This document shows positions 21,601-33,373 of a stretch of 64,000 bases of DNA, piece by piece. The stretch is from assembly GCA_022453515.1 (NCBI GenBank), contig JAJNNY010000107.1, positions 1 through 64,000 of the forward strand. Direction: 5' to 3'. The stretch's first letter is position 1; the number at the start of each line of letters is the position of its first letter. This DNA comes from Astrocystis sublimbata (Eukaryota; Ascomycota; Sordariomycetes; Xylariales; Xylariaceae). A program made the translations under genes and the position numbers. Below the pieces are notes generated by a model, which ran no database searches, had not been told where the DNA came from, and saw only the letters and a program-made list of their open reading frames with translations.

Positions 21601-24600
21601 GGTAGTGTTGTTGTTGTCAACCTCCACGGCGAGCATGGTAGGATGACGTACGGACTTTCTACGAGACCGCCAACTCAACTTTGCATTTGGAGCTTATGTG
21701 GGGTATGTTGAGCATCAATATCGACCCTCTGATATTGAGGATTGCCCAGACATTGAGAAGCTTGTGGCCAGTGGCCAGTGTTGTTGGCTGCATAGGTACT
21801 TGTTCGCCTACTCACCTAGGTAATCCGCGCCAATCTATCCACACCTCTTCTTCTTTGGGACTCTCCCGATTTGTTAATGTTGATGTAAAGTGTCGAGTAT
21901 CAATGGGCCTCGGGGCCTACCGCACGAGAGATCCGTCGTAACGGGCTGTCAGGTACGATCAATGAATCAACACCCTTACCAGTCTAGTATGCTGCTGGTA
22001 CGCAACTGGTATATTATTCAAGTCAGCTCAGCTGCCTGGTTTTTACATCCTCATACATGGCCACGGCCGTCAGATATGACACATCCACTCCTCCAGCTCG
22101 GTCAAAGTCTGCATGAAGAATGATACAATCGAGAGCTTACGGGTAGTCATGTTCTCCAACACGGCACTTCTGCCTGCTCCACTGATGAGTGCATCAGTGC
22201 ATCAGTGCATCGGTGCATCTGTGGAAGAGTGGGCTGACTTACTAGTCCGTGTAAGACTGCCGCCCCTCGGTGCAAATCATGCTGGCTTCTCCATCAGACA
22301 GACTTGTGTACGAGTACTTGCATACCGTGCCCAAGCGGCATGTTCATGTCTCGCACGTCTCTGCTCTGAACGACATAGCCGCCGCTTGCTGGCGCATGCA
22401 AGCAGCGGGTCGAGCCGCATCGCACGATCCACCACAGTCCACAAGTACATCTACACAGTAGGAGCGTAGAACTCGATTTCACGAGGCCAGATCAAGATTT
22501 AATACAAGCGTGCGTGCAGAGGTAGCATCTACCATACATCATAATACTTCGCCCATACACTAACACGCATATCTACCAAACTTTCCTTACGCTATTCAAC
22601 AAATGCAACACCATCTCAAACACCGTTCGCGTTCGCATTCTGTAGCCATCGCCATTTACCATGCGAGACATGCTACCCAACTCCAAACCATGTCAAGGTA
22701 GTCAAGTCTCCATTCCACCCACTTCACAGCTAAGCAATTCACGGAGGCCTCAGGTCCGGCGTTAGACCCCGACGATCTGCGAAAGTGGTTGAACAAGCGA
22801 GTATAGCCGCCGCATCGGTAACCTGCCGAAGATGTGCAGTTGGAGCGTGGAGCGAGTGGCAATCTGCGGCCAGGGGTTTTTTTTGGTGTGCTCAATTTGT
22901 TTCGTTTTGTGCTGTGATATACTCAGTAAGTTATCTTACATGGTCCGCACTCAATCGAAATAAGGGGCCTGCCTATCCGCCCCTCCCCGACCAGGGGGCC
23001 CAGGGCTAGGCCTTGTACGCATAGGTGTCCTTGTAGCCTTTTCACCGTACCTGAAGATCTTCGCTGCTGCAACCATGCTGCATTCTTTCAAGCTAGCCAG
23101 CCACTCTACATAGTCATGTATCTTGTATTTCTCTCTACCGACATACCTCTCTGGGATGGCGTAGGTACAGTAGGTATGTTTCAACTTTTGACTACTTCCT
23201 GCAAGCTGAGCAGACATATGCACTAGGTATTTTTTTGGTCGATCTTCTCAATATGGATAGTATCCTCAACTGCCGCTAAATCGTGCATTGACAAGAACGA
23301 TGTGTAAATGACTCGGTGGTAGCCTTCACACTCCAATTATATGTACTTAGACGCCCGGACGTCAGCAATAGGATGGCGTAGGTATCTCACACGTACTTGC
23401 GTCAACACGACATTGGCCAAACGCTACCTAATATCATCGTTGCTAGGAAACCTTTTGATTACCACCTCAGTCGCTACTCCAGCGCCCAGGGTACTCGTGT
23501 ATGCAGGTATGCAACTGGATCGAAGGGTCGCCCATCATTGACAGACTTTCTACTTAAGCCCTGATCCGACTTGTTGTTTCGTCACGTATGTCACCTCAGC
23601 AGGCTCGGCAGGTATCATATATCAGAACGCCACAACGCCACAAAGTAGCATCGCGAGTCCACGGGGCGCTTCAACTTATGCATACAACACTCGATTCGAC
23701 CTGTTTTTGCTTAGGGCCCATGTTGCTTGATGCATTGGTGGATGGTTGATCGCCTCTGTAAGTATTCTATGATGGTGCGAGTTGCCTCCTATGTACTAGG
23801 TCATGTCCAGATGCTTTACTCGTGATACATACACGACGCGGTAGCAGGGCATTGCCGGCTCTATTCTGCAGTGCTAGGAGCATTTCAGCGGTGGATCGTG
23901 GCACGCATTACCGGTACCTACCAGAGACTTTTGCCTCTCGGTGCCGCTACCGCGCCGAATTCATACTAGCAATCTGACAAATCCCTGCAGTCAGCTACAG
24001 AGACAATAGACGGGACTGGTGTGACCCTAAAGTGATGCTCTCTAGGGCTCCGAGTGCTTTTGGGCTCGTAACACATGTTTTGATCCGTGGCGACGAATAC
24101 CTCGACTGCCTTGATAGTCAACTACACAAGCAATCGTGTACCGTCGCAAGTTGCAACGCAATCTTGTCTGCCCGTTGCAGGCGTCCAACGTTGTGTAACA
24201 TGCTGATGTCAATTTTGGTGTCATGATGCCCAATGATTCGCATGCTTGGCTTCTTCCGGTCAGTTACCCAACATAGTCACTACATATCGGATCAGGATAC
24301 TCGAGCATGGACAGCGAACGGCTATTAAAACAGACCGTAAGACTTGTGCGCCGGTAACCAGCAGCGAGATATACCTAGCCATAGCCGCGTTTCGGCAGCG
24401 GACAGGTAAACGTGTCAGTAGGTCAAACATGTTCGCATCCCATCTGAGACACTTTGTACCTCCAAAGACTCGGCATCTGGTGAACTACCCTACCACATCG
24501 TATCCACTCGATTGCAGAGGCTCGGCCCAGATCTGACCACTCGGAGATATTCTCAAAGTCTTGGGAAACCCATCCCAACCCAACAGCCACTAGGAGCAGA

Positions 24601-26559
24601 GCTACGCTGCTCATACTTTCATATCCCCCTAGCTGTCTGCTATGATTGGATAAAAGACCTGACGCGGATCTCCGTTGCTCTCCACCCTTAAGTAAACAGT
24701 AGTGTAGTAGTAAAGAGATGGCATCGTAGATTCTGACGATAATACGGGTTGCGTGACTAGAGCCTCGCACAGAAAAGGTACAGAACATGACACGAGTCGA
24801 CGACGTTGCTAGCTTACAAGACCCCATACACCTGGCTTGATTGTACACACATAGCATGCAATGCGTGAGATTGCAACGCTCACTGTCGCACTTATTTCAA
24901 GTAAAGGTGATCAGAAAGCTAGGCCACGTTGCCACAGGTTACTGCAACTGGCTGTACTTTCGCTTAACGTGCAGTTGGGAAGAAGCTTATTGGTACAGTA
25001 CTCTGCATATTTCGTAGGGATTTTGTCATTCCCCAGACGCTATTACATCAGCTGTTACAAAGCTGCCATGTGATGGTGACTTCTCTTGAAATTGGTTGGT
25101 TGGTCATACTTGAGCAAATGCATCAGAGTTGCCGAATGCCGTTGGCAAATTTCCAGCTGGGATGCAAACGTAGCCTCCGTGGGTAAATAGTAATTGGTTT
25201 ATAGGACCTCTTCAACCCCGTCTACCGTGAATGTCTCAGGGGGAAGTAAGATCCGTGTAATTTGGCCAACAGAGAGGCACAGTTCTAACGCCTAGCTAGA
25301 TCACTTGATCAGTATCAGTAAAAAGTGCTCGTTCATGAAATTACATTCTCATCAAAAGACAACTAAACTACTCAATTTCAATGCAAACTCACCATCCATA
25401 TAAACTGATTTCTATGAAATAAAAGTTGACTTCCAATACTACTACTCCTACAACCTTAACTACTAATCACACATATATACGGCTTTGCCATATGTTGACA
25501 TGCACTGTAGTGTCCCAGTGGACTCAACTGCGTGGAGATAAGCCACCCAATACTCATCAAAGACCTGTCAGATATCATTAATTCACGGCCAATACTTCAT
25601 GTCGAGAGTTTCGCCACCTCTGTGACAATCACACGGACGTGAGGTGGATGGATATTCCTCGGACGCCTCGTTACTATATTCCTCTTGAGATCCGCCCATC
25701 CTGCCGATCTAACCAAGTGACCAGTAGCGCAAGCTTCGGGTATCGGACGCCGCACTGATACCGATACCCTCTGCATCGATCTGAGTTGCAGTATAGTGGC
25801 CCGAGTAGGACCCGTTCCCCTCTTCTTGCCATCGGATCTTGGCTCTATCTCCGACCGAGACGGCTCACGGTCTAAATCAGAAGGCGAGGCATCTCATCTT
25901 GGAAACTGTAGCATGTAGTTTGTTGCGGAATAGGAAACCGGTGTGTTTATTTGGTGGCGTTTTTCTTTTTTTGCGTTTCGCTGCAGCTGTGTAGACTGTA
26001 GCCGTGCATTGCGCCACCTTGTTTTCGATGGTTGTGGATGGATGGAAGTTGTCTGATCGTGCATATCCCGTATGCAGGCCAAAGAATAGCTGCCCAGTGG
26101 TCCAGTCTCGCAACGCCCGGTAGCCTATCACGTTGCATTAGTCAGGTACAGTACGTGACCAGAGCGCTTGACCGGGGGGCGAGAATGTTCTGGCCTTTCA
26201 TTTTGCCCCCGTATATATACTAAGTACTCACGGAATAAGGGCGGCTTACCTGTCTTATTTTAATCCCTCCCTCCTTGTGTTGGATACTTCAGCCGCATCG
26301 TGATTGTTCAACGTCCACTTTGTTGGCACTGGACTTGTCCAACCTCGTGTCGGCCTTCCTGCATCATCATCAATGATCTACGGCACAGGGCTGCCAGTAA
26401 ACCTTTCGACTTTGTTGTTCTTTGCACCCAGCCCAACCCACTTCCCCGCGGCTAGCTACGAACTCGCAACCAACCAGATAAGAGGATTGAAGACCGGTCT
26501 GAAACTCGCCGGTCCCGATTTTCCCTGCTTATGGCTGATCATCTGTGGACTTTGTGGCT
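18668..26559. other. Large gene-free region upstream of the AcuK-type gene
   Basis: Nearly 8 kb (9.4 kb including the next entry) without a frame I can support. Its nearest part (18.7-21 kb) is relatively GC-rich, with GGCT repeats (19533-19552) and GGT/CCACC-type tracts (20320-20420), and may be leader and promoter of the minus-strand regulator. Open frames such as 20370-20909 (plus) and 24423-24857 (minus) show only low complexity or no motif. Non-coding RNA genes are possible but cannot be shown. Confidence 0.5.
22189..22221 (+). repeat. Short tandem repeat, eight-base unit GTGCATCA
   Basis: About four tandem units of GTGCATCA with single-base variants (one GTGCATCG, one GTGCATCT). It lies in the gene-free region and no function is apparent. 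Confidence 0.7.
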
Positions 26560-27360
26560 AGCCAAAGTAATTAGTCAATATGACATCGCTAATAATTACA
26601 TACCTAGTATGTTGAGATAAGTATTAGACCTTTACGAAAGCCGAGGGCCGCCCTGCCATGGAGGTGGGTATGATTGTCGAATTTGTCCGTCAGGTATCGT
26701 TAGGAGGCTTTCCTATCGGAACCTACTAAGACCATCGGGACCATATCGATAGCCAGGCCTACGTCGGATGTTAGATTGTTCATAAAGGGGAGTTGGCATT
26801 TCTGTACATTTTCACGTTACATAGAGGGAGATTTACTCGCGTTACTGGCCAACATGAAGATACGCGTCTAGGTTTCGAGCGATATTATATTAAAGAGAGT
26901 TAAATTGAATTATCTAATGTCTCTTAAAGATAATTAATCCTAGTTACGGCTTGTGCGATATATTGTTGTTATGTTCTAGAGGACTGGGAGAGGGACCAGC
27001 GCTAGCACAATATATTCATATAATCATACAGAGCAAAACGGCTTGCATATATTAATATAGCTTAAACTAGAAGCATATATAACAAAAGCTGATTCTAAGC
27101 TCGCTATAAATATAAACCTCATATTCCTCCTGCTTCATTTATCATATATATCTAGTTAATGAATATATAATTTCCGAAAAAACAAAAATAATCTTTACAT
27201 TACATATAAATTAATTAGCTAACAATAGCAACAGTATACGGAAGCCAACGTGTATCTATAACTTACACATTTATTAGCTTTCGTAGCTACAGTTAGCCAA
27301 GTAACATTAATAATACGGTGCTCGGTTGATCAAAACATCTTTCCGTTATACGTTGTGTGT
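26560..27360. other. AT-rich island
   Basis: Base composition changes visibly to AT-rich, with strings such as ATATATTAATATAG and runs without CG. No coding frame survives. In ascomycetes such islands are often remains of transposons hit by repeat-induced point mutation. No terminal repeats or transposase remnants could be recognised, so the origin is an inference. Confidence 0.45.
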
Positions 27361-28033
27361 GACATGTCCGAGAATAATATTCTGCTCTCTGTTGCATCTA
27401 GTAGGCGTCCTTGCGAGGTAGATAAGAGGCCACTGCCCACACGAGAGATCAACTACCCAAGCCAACGTTGGTGTCTATACTGACACCAGCAACGAAGGCC
27501 CCTTGAGCAATGTTGCCAGGCTCTCCCCCCGCACCCGATGGCACCAGGGAACTACACATCTACATGTAATATTAGGCGAGGAATATCACCACAGCTCCTT
27601 TGCTAAGTACAGAGCTTCGTTTCATTTGTACAGATACTTGTAGTCTCTTGTCTGTGGGTTGCATTGGGTTCTTGGCCACCAATCCACCATAAGAACAGGC
27701 CAAGGCGACACATCGCACAAAGAGTACCTAGGGAGACCTCGCCTGGAAATGACTCATTGCCGATGTACGTTTGCGATTTATCGCAATGGTACCGGGCCCG
27801 ACGCAGCCGCAGTGCCACACTGCTGGGAGACCTGCACGAAAGTGGTCGCCAACACGAACGAGGTCAAGTCTGGAACTACGCAGAGTCCAGTCACATCTTT
27901 GGCCGAGGAAACAGATTCTGCGCCACGTATTCCAACTGCATGATGTTCTTCCTAGAATTAAAATTGGTGGCCAAACTACCTAAGGCTTCAGCTTCGCTGC
28001 ACGAGTTCTGGACTAGATCCGTGATCAAGGCCA

Positions 28034-28863
28034 TTATGTCGCATGAGAGATTGTCAAGGAGTTGCTATGATGACGCTTCTCCCTTTCTCTCTCTGTCAAC
28101 TTCATCAGTAAATCCATCTTATGATTTGGGCCCTTGACTCCGGTTGGTGGTCGCAACGTCACGATCAATGGAAACGGCTGTTTCTCGTGGGATCCATCTC
28201 GACGCGGTAGCAGTGTGACATCATGTTGGTGTAACAAAGTCGCAAGAGAAGAGTACGTCTCGTGCTTTGCCAGAATGCGACCGGGGCAATAAGTATCCCC
28301 CCCAGCGAAAGGTCTGTAGTATCACTGACGCGATAATGACTTTTTGTTGATGAATCTGTATGCGTCGAATTCGTCGGGATTGGAACCCCATACCTTCTCG
28401 TAAGTATGTAAGAGCCGCATGAGGACAATGAGAGGCGTCCCTGGTTTTAACACCTTGCCCCGGATGGTCGTCTTCTCCTTTACCATTCAGAACCCAAAAG
28501 AGTTTGTGCTTCGGCGAAGAGTCTCTTGAAATATCGCATCCATCATGGGGCAGCTAGATGCAAGAAACTGGATATCCAGTTCCCCAGAGTGCCAAGCTGG
28601 TTCTATTTCTTGCTTCACAGCGTTCAATAGCTCTTTATTGTAGATAATGCGAGCCACAAACCAGTAACAAGCATTTTGCTCGTTTGCAATACTCCTGCAT
28701 GTACTCATGGTTAGCAGAGGTGAAGCCATGCTCAGTATTAAAGATAAGTACCTAGGTACTTACGCGAAGAAGAATAAAAGTAGCAATCCCACCTGTGACT
28801 CTTCACTGATACACAGAACTTCCATCCAATCAAGAAGCTTCTCGAATGCGAGACATTGCTCCC
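28034..28863 (-). pseudogene. Cytochrome P450 pseudogene, 3' half only
   Basis: The last exons of a P450 are readable on the minus strand. An upstream piece (28863-28764) ends in VGLLLLFFFA, and a well-formed 69-base intron (28695-28763) joins it to SIANEQNACYWFVARIIYNK, the I-helix. Next come MMDAIFQETLRR (ExxR), KVWGSNPDEFDAYRF and FAGGDTYCPGR with the heme-ligand Cys, then a normal C-terminus. Two in-frame TGA codons interrupt it: after NSFGF near 28490 and just before the YYRPFAGG segment near 28325. No N-terminal half (membrane anchor, PPGP, WxxxR) is found upstream to 29375. The pattern resembles CYP7/prostacyclin-synthase-like fungal P450s. It lies 0.5 kb beyond the 3' end of the DHA2 transporter on the same strand, so a former cluster is plausible. 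Confidence 0.75.
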
Positions 28864-29375
28864 CTCACATAAACCCTGTCGTTGATTTTTCAAACTATTA
28901 ATTACCAACTCCCTACGATAACGTAACAGTCTAGACAAGCAATTGCGCGGCCTTGCCTCTATATGTATACTGTTTTATAATGCTTTGTTGAGATCTTCCG
29001 GTACATGTTTCAAGAAAGGCGAGTACCAACCAATCAAACATGAATCGCATATGTCATAGATCATTTAGAATTGCTGTTCATGTTCCGAAGGCAACAGCCC
29101 GCGAAGAGGCAGTTAGATCAAACATCGGTATCTCAAAGCATTGCAGAGTAGACACACCGCTGAGATTCATCTCTTAATTTAGGGTGGACCATATATTGCC
29201 CAACTGCATCCTTCCGGCTTCAAAATCTCTAGCTCCATGGCAGTAAGCGACCCACAAGACTGGCGTCATGGCACAAGAAGTACTCAGATTCATTCGATGC
29301 TGGGATCACTTGACCCATTGACCTGCTTTTGTAGCCCGTTTCGCTCATCTCGAATTCTGAATGGAAAATTATTCA
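28864..29375. other. Intergenic stretch between P450 pseudogene and DHA2 transporter
   Basis: About 0.5 kb in which neither the missing half of the P450 nor a transporter extension can be found. It should contain the transporter's 3' untranslated region. Confidence 0.5.
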
Positions 29376-31339
29376 TCATAGATAGCAATTGACGACTCCG
29401 AAGATAAATACTTGTCGCGTGGCCTGGCCATAAGCACGTCGCAATGCCTCCAAAACCATAGGGGAGGAAGCTAATTGCGTTAGGCCAGTTGCACCTGCTT
29501 CCAAGACTTGCTGTGGAGTGACCGTCGTAGTATACTGCGGCACGGCCCGAAAGATTTCCGTAAGGAGAAGATTCTGCCCGATCGCGAGACCGATTGCACT
29601 GAACTGTGTTGGCGCTTTTATGCGTGAAGTAGGGGCCAAAAGTGACTTACCCTCCGAGCTGGGATGAGAAAACGGCAATGGCTGTTGAAGTTAGATCTTC
29701 ATCCAATTCAGTGGTTTGGACAGCTTACCATTTCCTATCGCTATGTCTTCGGGCCTTTTTTGGTATCGTTAGTATTGAGCGACGATAGGGGTGGGCAGAC
29801 TACTCACTCCAAAACCACTTGCAGGGCGGTGTATGGCAGCTGTGAGGCCATGCCCACGCCAATACCAGTCACAACTAAGAAAGCCGCCCACTTCACTGTG
29901 GGCGTGGTAAGATCAATGGTGGTTAGAAGACCAGCGCCGACAGAAGCAATGACAGCACCAGCAATCATGTAAGGAACCTGACTGGTTAGTATCATGTTTT
30001 GAGACTTGAGTAATAATCGAATCTGCTCACATAATAACCCCATTTCGACACAATAGCCCCAACACAGATCAGAGTCACGATCTGAGGTATGATCAGGGCA
30101 ATGTACCGTACGCCGCTCTGGGTGGTCGAAGCCCCTTGGACAGACTGGAAGAATATGGGGAGATAGTAACCATACTGTGAAACTGTTAACCCAGAGACGC
30201 ATATGTAGACGTGATCCCTACTGACCACATATAGGACAATGCCGTAAAGAAAAAGGGTAACCGCCCCCACACATATAGAGCGCTTACGAAGAACCCGAAG
30301 CGGAATCAAGGCCATTTCACCCTGTCTCCAATCCCAAAAAATGAAGACTAGCAGCAATAGACCGAAACCAACTAAGAGACCGATGATCTTAGAATCGTTC
30401 CAAGAGTATTTCTGCCCACCCCACGTGATGACGAGTAGAAGGCTAGTGACTAGGCCTAAGAATAAAGTCCCGCCTATAAAATCAAGGCGTTTAAGCTTCT
30501 CCCCCAAAGACAATCTGCTGGCCAGCTCAGTCGAACTTTTTGCCAAAGGGACAAGAAAGAAGATCATTAGGGCAGCAACGACGCCGGTGGGAACATTTCT
30601 GCATCCCGATCAGTCATGACTCAATGGGGGTCAAAGAGAGGTTCTTGTACATCCAGAAACACCAACCTATACATCGATTTCAGTACACAATCGGTCACAA
30701 ACTGCAGGATAGAGTGAAGGGGAAGATCATACGCCAGGACGTGTACTCTGTCAGAGCGCCGCCGATAATTGGTCCAATGAAAACACTGATGCCGACAGCA
30801 CTTATCAAGATGCCTTGGAAAAGGGGCACCTTCTCAAGAGGCACAATGTAACTGATGATAGCAAGACCACCCTGTAGAATACCAGAAGCCCCGACGCCAA
30901 GTATAGCACGTCCTAGGATCAAGGCGCTGGAAGATGGAGCCACGGCGCACACTACAGATCCAACTAGAAGGTAATCGATTAGTCAGTAAATAAGAATTGA
31001 GGACCAAATGGGGGGCGCTACGTCCTTGGTACCTTCAAAGATAAGTAGCGAGACAATGTAAACAATCTTCGCGTTGAAGAAGCGATACATATTCCCGAAG
31101 CACGGCTGGAAAGCGGTGACGGTGAGCAAGTATGCTGCACCGTACCAGGCGACGTCGGGCAGAGATTTGAAGTCAGACGTGATACTAGGGACTGCTGTCC
31201 CGATGATATTAGCGTCTAAGCCATATAGCAGCACGCCTAGATAAAGAGTGCCAATAACAAGCACGAGGGACCACGAATGCAGATGGTTGTCCGGCTCGCT
31301 CTGTCTAGAGCTTGACAGCTCCGACTCATTTTCCCCCAT
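29376..31339 (-). CDS. MFS drug:proton antiporter, DHA2 (14-TM) type
   Basis: Nine exons: 31339-31033, 30963-30733, 30666-30651, 30598-30226, 30174-30031, 29977-29808, 29754-29729, 29681-29651 and 29598-29376, giving 506 residues. All eight introns (47-69 bases) have GT-AG ends and preserve frame. Family marks are LDANIIGTAVPSITSDF in the first span, GRAILGVGASGILQGG, GPIIGGALTEYTSWRWCFW and INVPTGVV, then QLGGAIGLAIGQNLLLTEIF late in the protein. These define DHA2 exporters that expel toxins or metabolites using the proton gradient. Exon 3 is only 16 bases. The protein ends soon after ALRRAYGQATRQVFIFGVV, where relatives usually continue with the rest of the last span and a tail, so the C-terminus may be truncated. 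It is divergent from a methyltransferase and next to a P450 pseudogene. Confidence 0.85.
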
Positions 31340-32467
31340 GCTAACAAGATAGGAACAGAATTGCAGGTTCGAGATCAACTCGAATTCAACTAGGTGGCAA
31401 CTGCAAACACAGCTTAGGTAGATGATGAGAGGTCAACGGTAGGGAAGAAGGGTATCTCAATGTCTACCGGGACTGACAAGGACTTGCCTCTCCAAGAAGA
31501 GCTGCTCTAATGTCCCTCTCACTACTGTACCTGTATGCTACTCATGATTCGCACTGCGTTGTACGACCGCAAGCCAGTGTTGACCAGTGAGTTCAAAGAC
31601 CTCATCCCGACGTACCTAGGTAGTATGGAAGGCCCCCTCGAAGGCTCGGGGCACCTCATCAGTGATTGCTTGCTATATGTGTCGCCCGGCTGCGAGCTCG
31701 TTCATATCAGAGAATTGATTCAGTCAAACCAACAGGCTCACTTACGTGCATATTGTGTTACAACTTACCTTGCCTTCCAGGGTGGGAATTCATTGTCCCT
31801 TGGGGGCAAATAATTTCGTGGCACAAAGGGGATAATCAATAGCCTTCCCTGCTGTGTGCCGGTTGGAATGGAATGTCACGTTACACAGATGAGAGGGGTT
31901 CAAGTGCCTTTTTTCCTTTCAAAAACCCCTCAAACCCATCATCGATCACTCACTGTACCGGAGAGCGTCCCATCTATTTTAAGCGGCATCTGGCATCTGG
32001 CATCTGGCATATGAATATTGAGGCCTGACCGGCTGCAGACCCTCCGAGCCGGCGCTGTTGGTAGGCCTGGGGCGCCGAACATAAGTCCCAACAACAATAT
32101 CTACTGCTAGATAGGAAAAACAAAAAGATATACATTAACCTAGGTACATTGTACATACAGCGTGATGGACTCTTCAACACTGTACCCATTGCTCCTCAAC
32201 ACACTCGGCCGTAACATTTACCAGCAAGCCAAGCTACCTCACTGAGACAGAGCGAGTCTTTGATTGATGGTACCTAGCAAGCCCTCGTTGATTCCGCACC
32301 CTTTCAACTCACTGCTACCTACCACCTGTTGCATACCCAACCCATATCTCAACTTCATAGCCGTCGAAAGATCAGAGTGCTATGAACAGAGCTACCTCTG
32401 CTCAATAATCACCTTGCGCTATTCTGTGTATCATTTCCTCACCCAGCTCGATTCTCCCGTGATTGAA
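31340..32467. promoter_or_regulatory. Divergent promoter region of DHA2 transporter and methyltransferase
   Basis: The two genes start back to back about 1.1 kb apart, so shared control is possible. The stretch contains a TACCTAGGTA copy at about 31612-31623, a GGCATCT triple repeat at 31984-32010, and an open frame at 31535-31813 without recognisable features. An in-frame ATG at 32267 could extend the methyltransferase but adds unconserved sequence. Confidence 0.4.
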
Positions 32468-33373
32468 ATGGAGAGCAACACAAAGCCCCGATCTGAGTCA
32501 TATGACCCGACGCTCTACTGGCTTGCCCCGGCTCAGAATTTCAGGAGCTCGGCCCGTCTACACCTTCAACACATGCTCTGCCAAAATACACTGGGCTTCC
32601 TTTTAGAGAAGCATGTTGAACAGGGAATTACTACTGCACCATCCAGCCCCCTGAAGGTTGCTGACCTCGCCTGCGGCAATGGTGTCTGGTTGATCGACCT
32701 GAGCCGCAAGCTTGCTGGCGACGGCGTTGCCGCCGACCTACATGGCTTCGACGTCAACGACATCTTCTTCCCCGCGCAGGCTTTTCTCCCGCCGTCGGTA
32801 TCTTTGAAGAAACTCAACATCCTCTCTAAGCCTCTACCCGAGGAATTCGTCGGCGCCTACGATGTCGTTCACGTCCGGGCATTCGTGAGCATCATCCTGC
32901 ACGGCGAAACTACACCTCTGTTGTCTACAGCGCTCGCTATGCTCAAGCCTGGTGGGTGGATTCAGTGGGAAGAGCTGAACCCTCGCTTCCTTATCGAGCC
33001 AGCCACGCCTGACCTGGAGACAACGACGTGCAAATTGCTCAAAGAAACCTTACGGGTCAGCGGTGAGCCGCTGGGTCTCAAGTACGATTTCCTTGCCGAG
33101 CTGGACCAACATCTTATCAAGAACGGGTTCCAAGGTGTTTCTATGATCACATCGCCCAAGCGCAAGGAGGACTATAGAGCTTGGACAGATGATTTCCTTA
33201 TGATTTTGGAGGAATGCACATTCTATTTCCCGCCAAGGACCACTGCGCCTGATGCTCCTATCACTAGAGAATTCTGGACCGAAAACCTAGTGAAGGCCAT
33301 AGGTGAGACCGAAAAGGGCGTTGCACTGCATGCAGGCGTCATTTTCACAGCTGTGGGGCGGAAGCCGATCTGA
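32468..33373 (+). CDS. Class I SAM-dependent methyltransferase (UMTA-like)
   Basis: An intronless gene of 301 residues. The N-terminus (PTLYWLAPAQNFRSSARLHL) followed by a Rossmann-type domain with LKVADLACGNGVWLIDLS (motif I, about 62-79), FDVNDIFFP (acidic end of strand 2), YDVVHVRAFVSI and MLKPGGWIQWEE (motif post-II/III) fits the fungal small-molecule methyltransferases often called UMTA or GliN-like. These N- or O-methylate secondary metabolites in the cytosol. The start at 32468 is chosen because resemblance begins within about 12 residues; an ATG at 32267 is possible. It is transcribed divergently from the DHA2 transporter, and with the P450 pseudogene it suggests a small or decaying metabolite locus. 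The acceptor substrate is unknown. Confidence 0.85.
   Translation: MESNTKPRSESYDPTLYWLAPAQNFRSSARLHLQHMLCQNTLGFLLEKHVEQGITTAPSSPLKVADLACGNGVWLIDLSRKLAGDGVAADLHGFDVNDIFFPAQAFLPPSVSLKKLNILSKPLPEEFVGAYDVVHVRAFVSIILHGETTPLLSTALAMLKPGGWIQWEELNPRFLIEPATPDLETTTCKLLKETLRVSGEPLGLKYDFLAELDQHLIKNGFQGVSMITSPKRKEDYRAWTDDFLMILEECTFYFPPRTTAPDAPITREFWTENLVKAIGETEKGVALHAGVIFTAVGRKPI

Noticed and set aside
24423..24857. 144-codon minus-strand frame in the gene-free region
   Set aside because: No motif, no splice context and no plausible partner exon.
27659..28137. Overlapping plus-strand frames opposite the P450 pseudogene end
   Set aside because: Partly antisense to the P450 C-terminus; no motif in the remaining part.
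31535..31813. 92-codon plus-strand frame between divergent genes
   Set aside because: Alternative-start frame with no family resemblance; it overlaps the shared promoter region.
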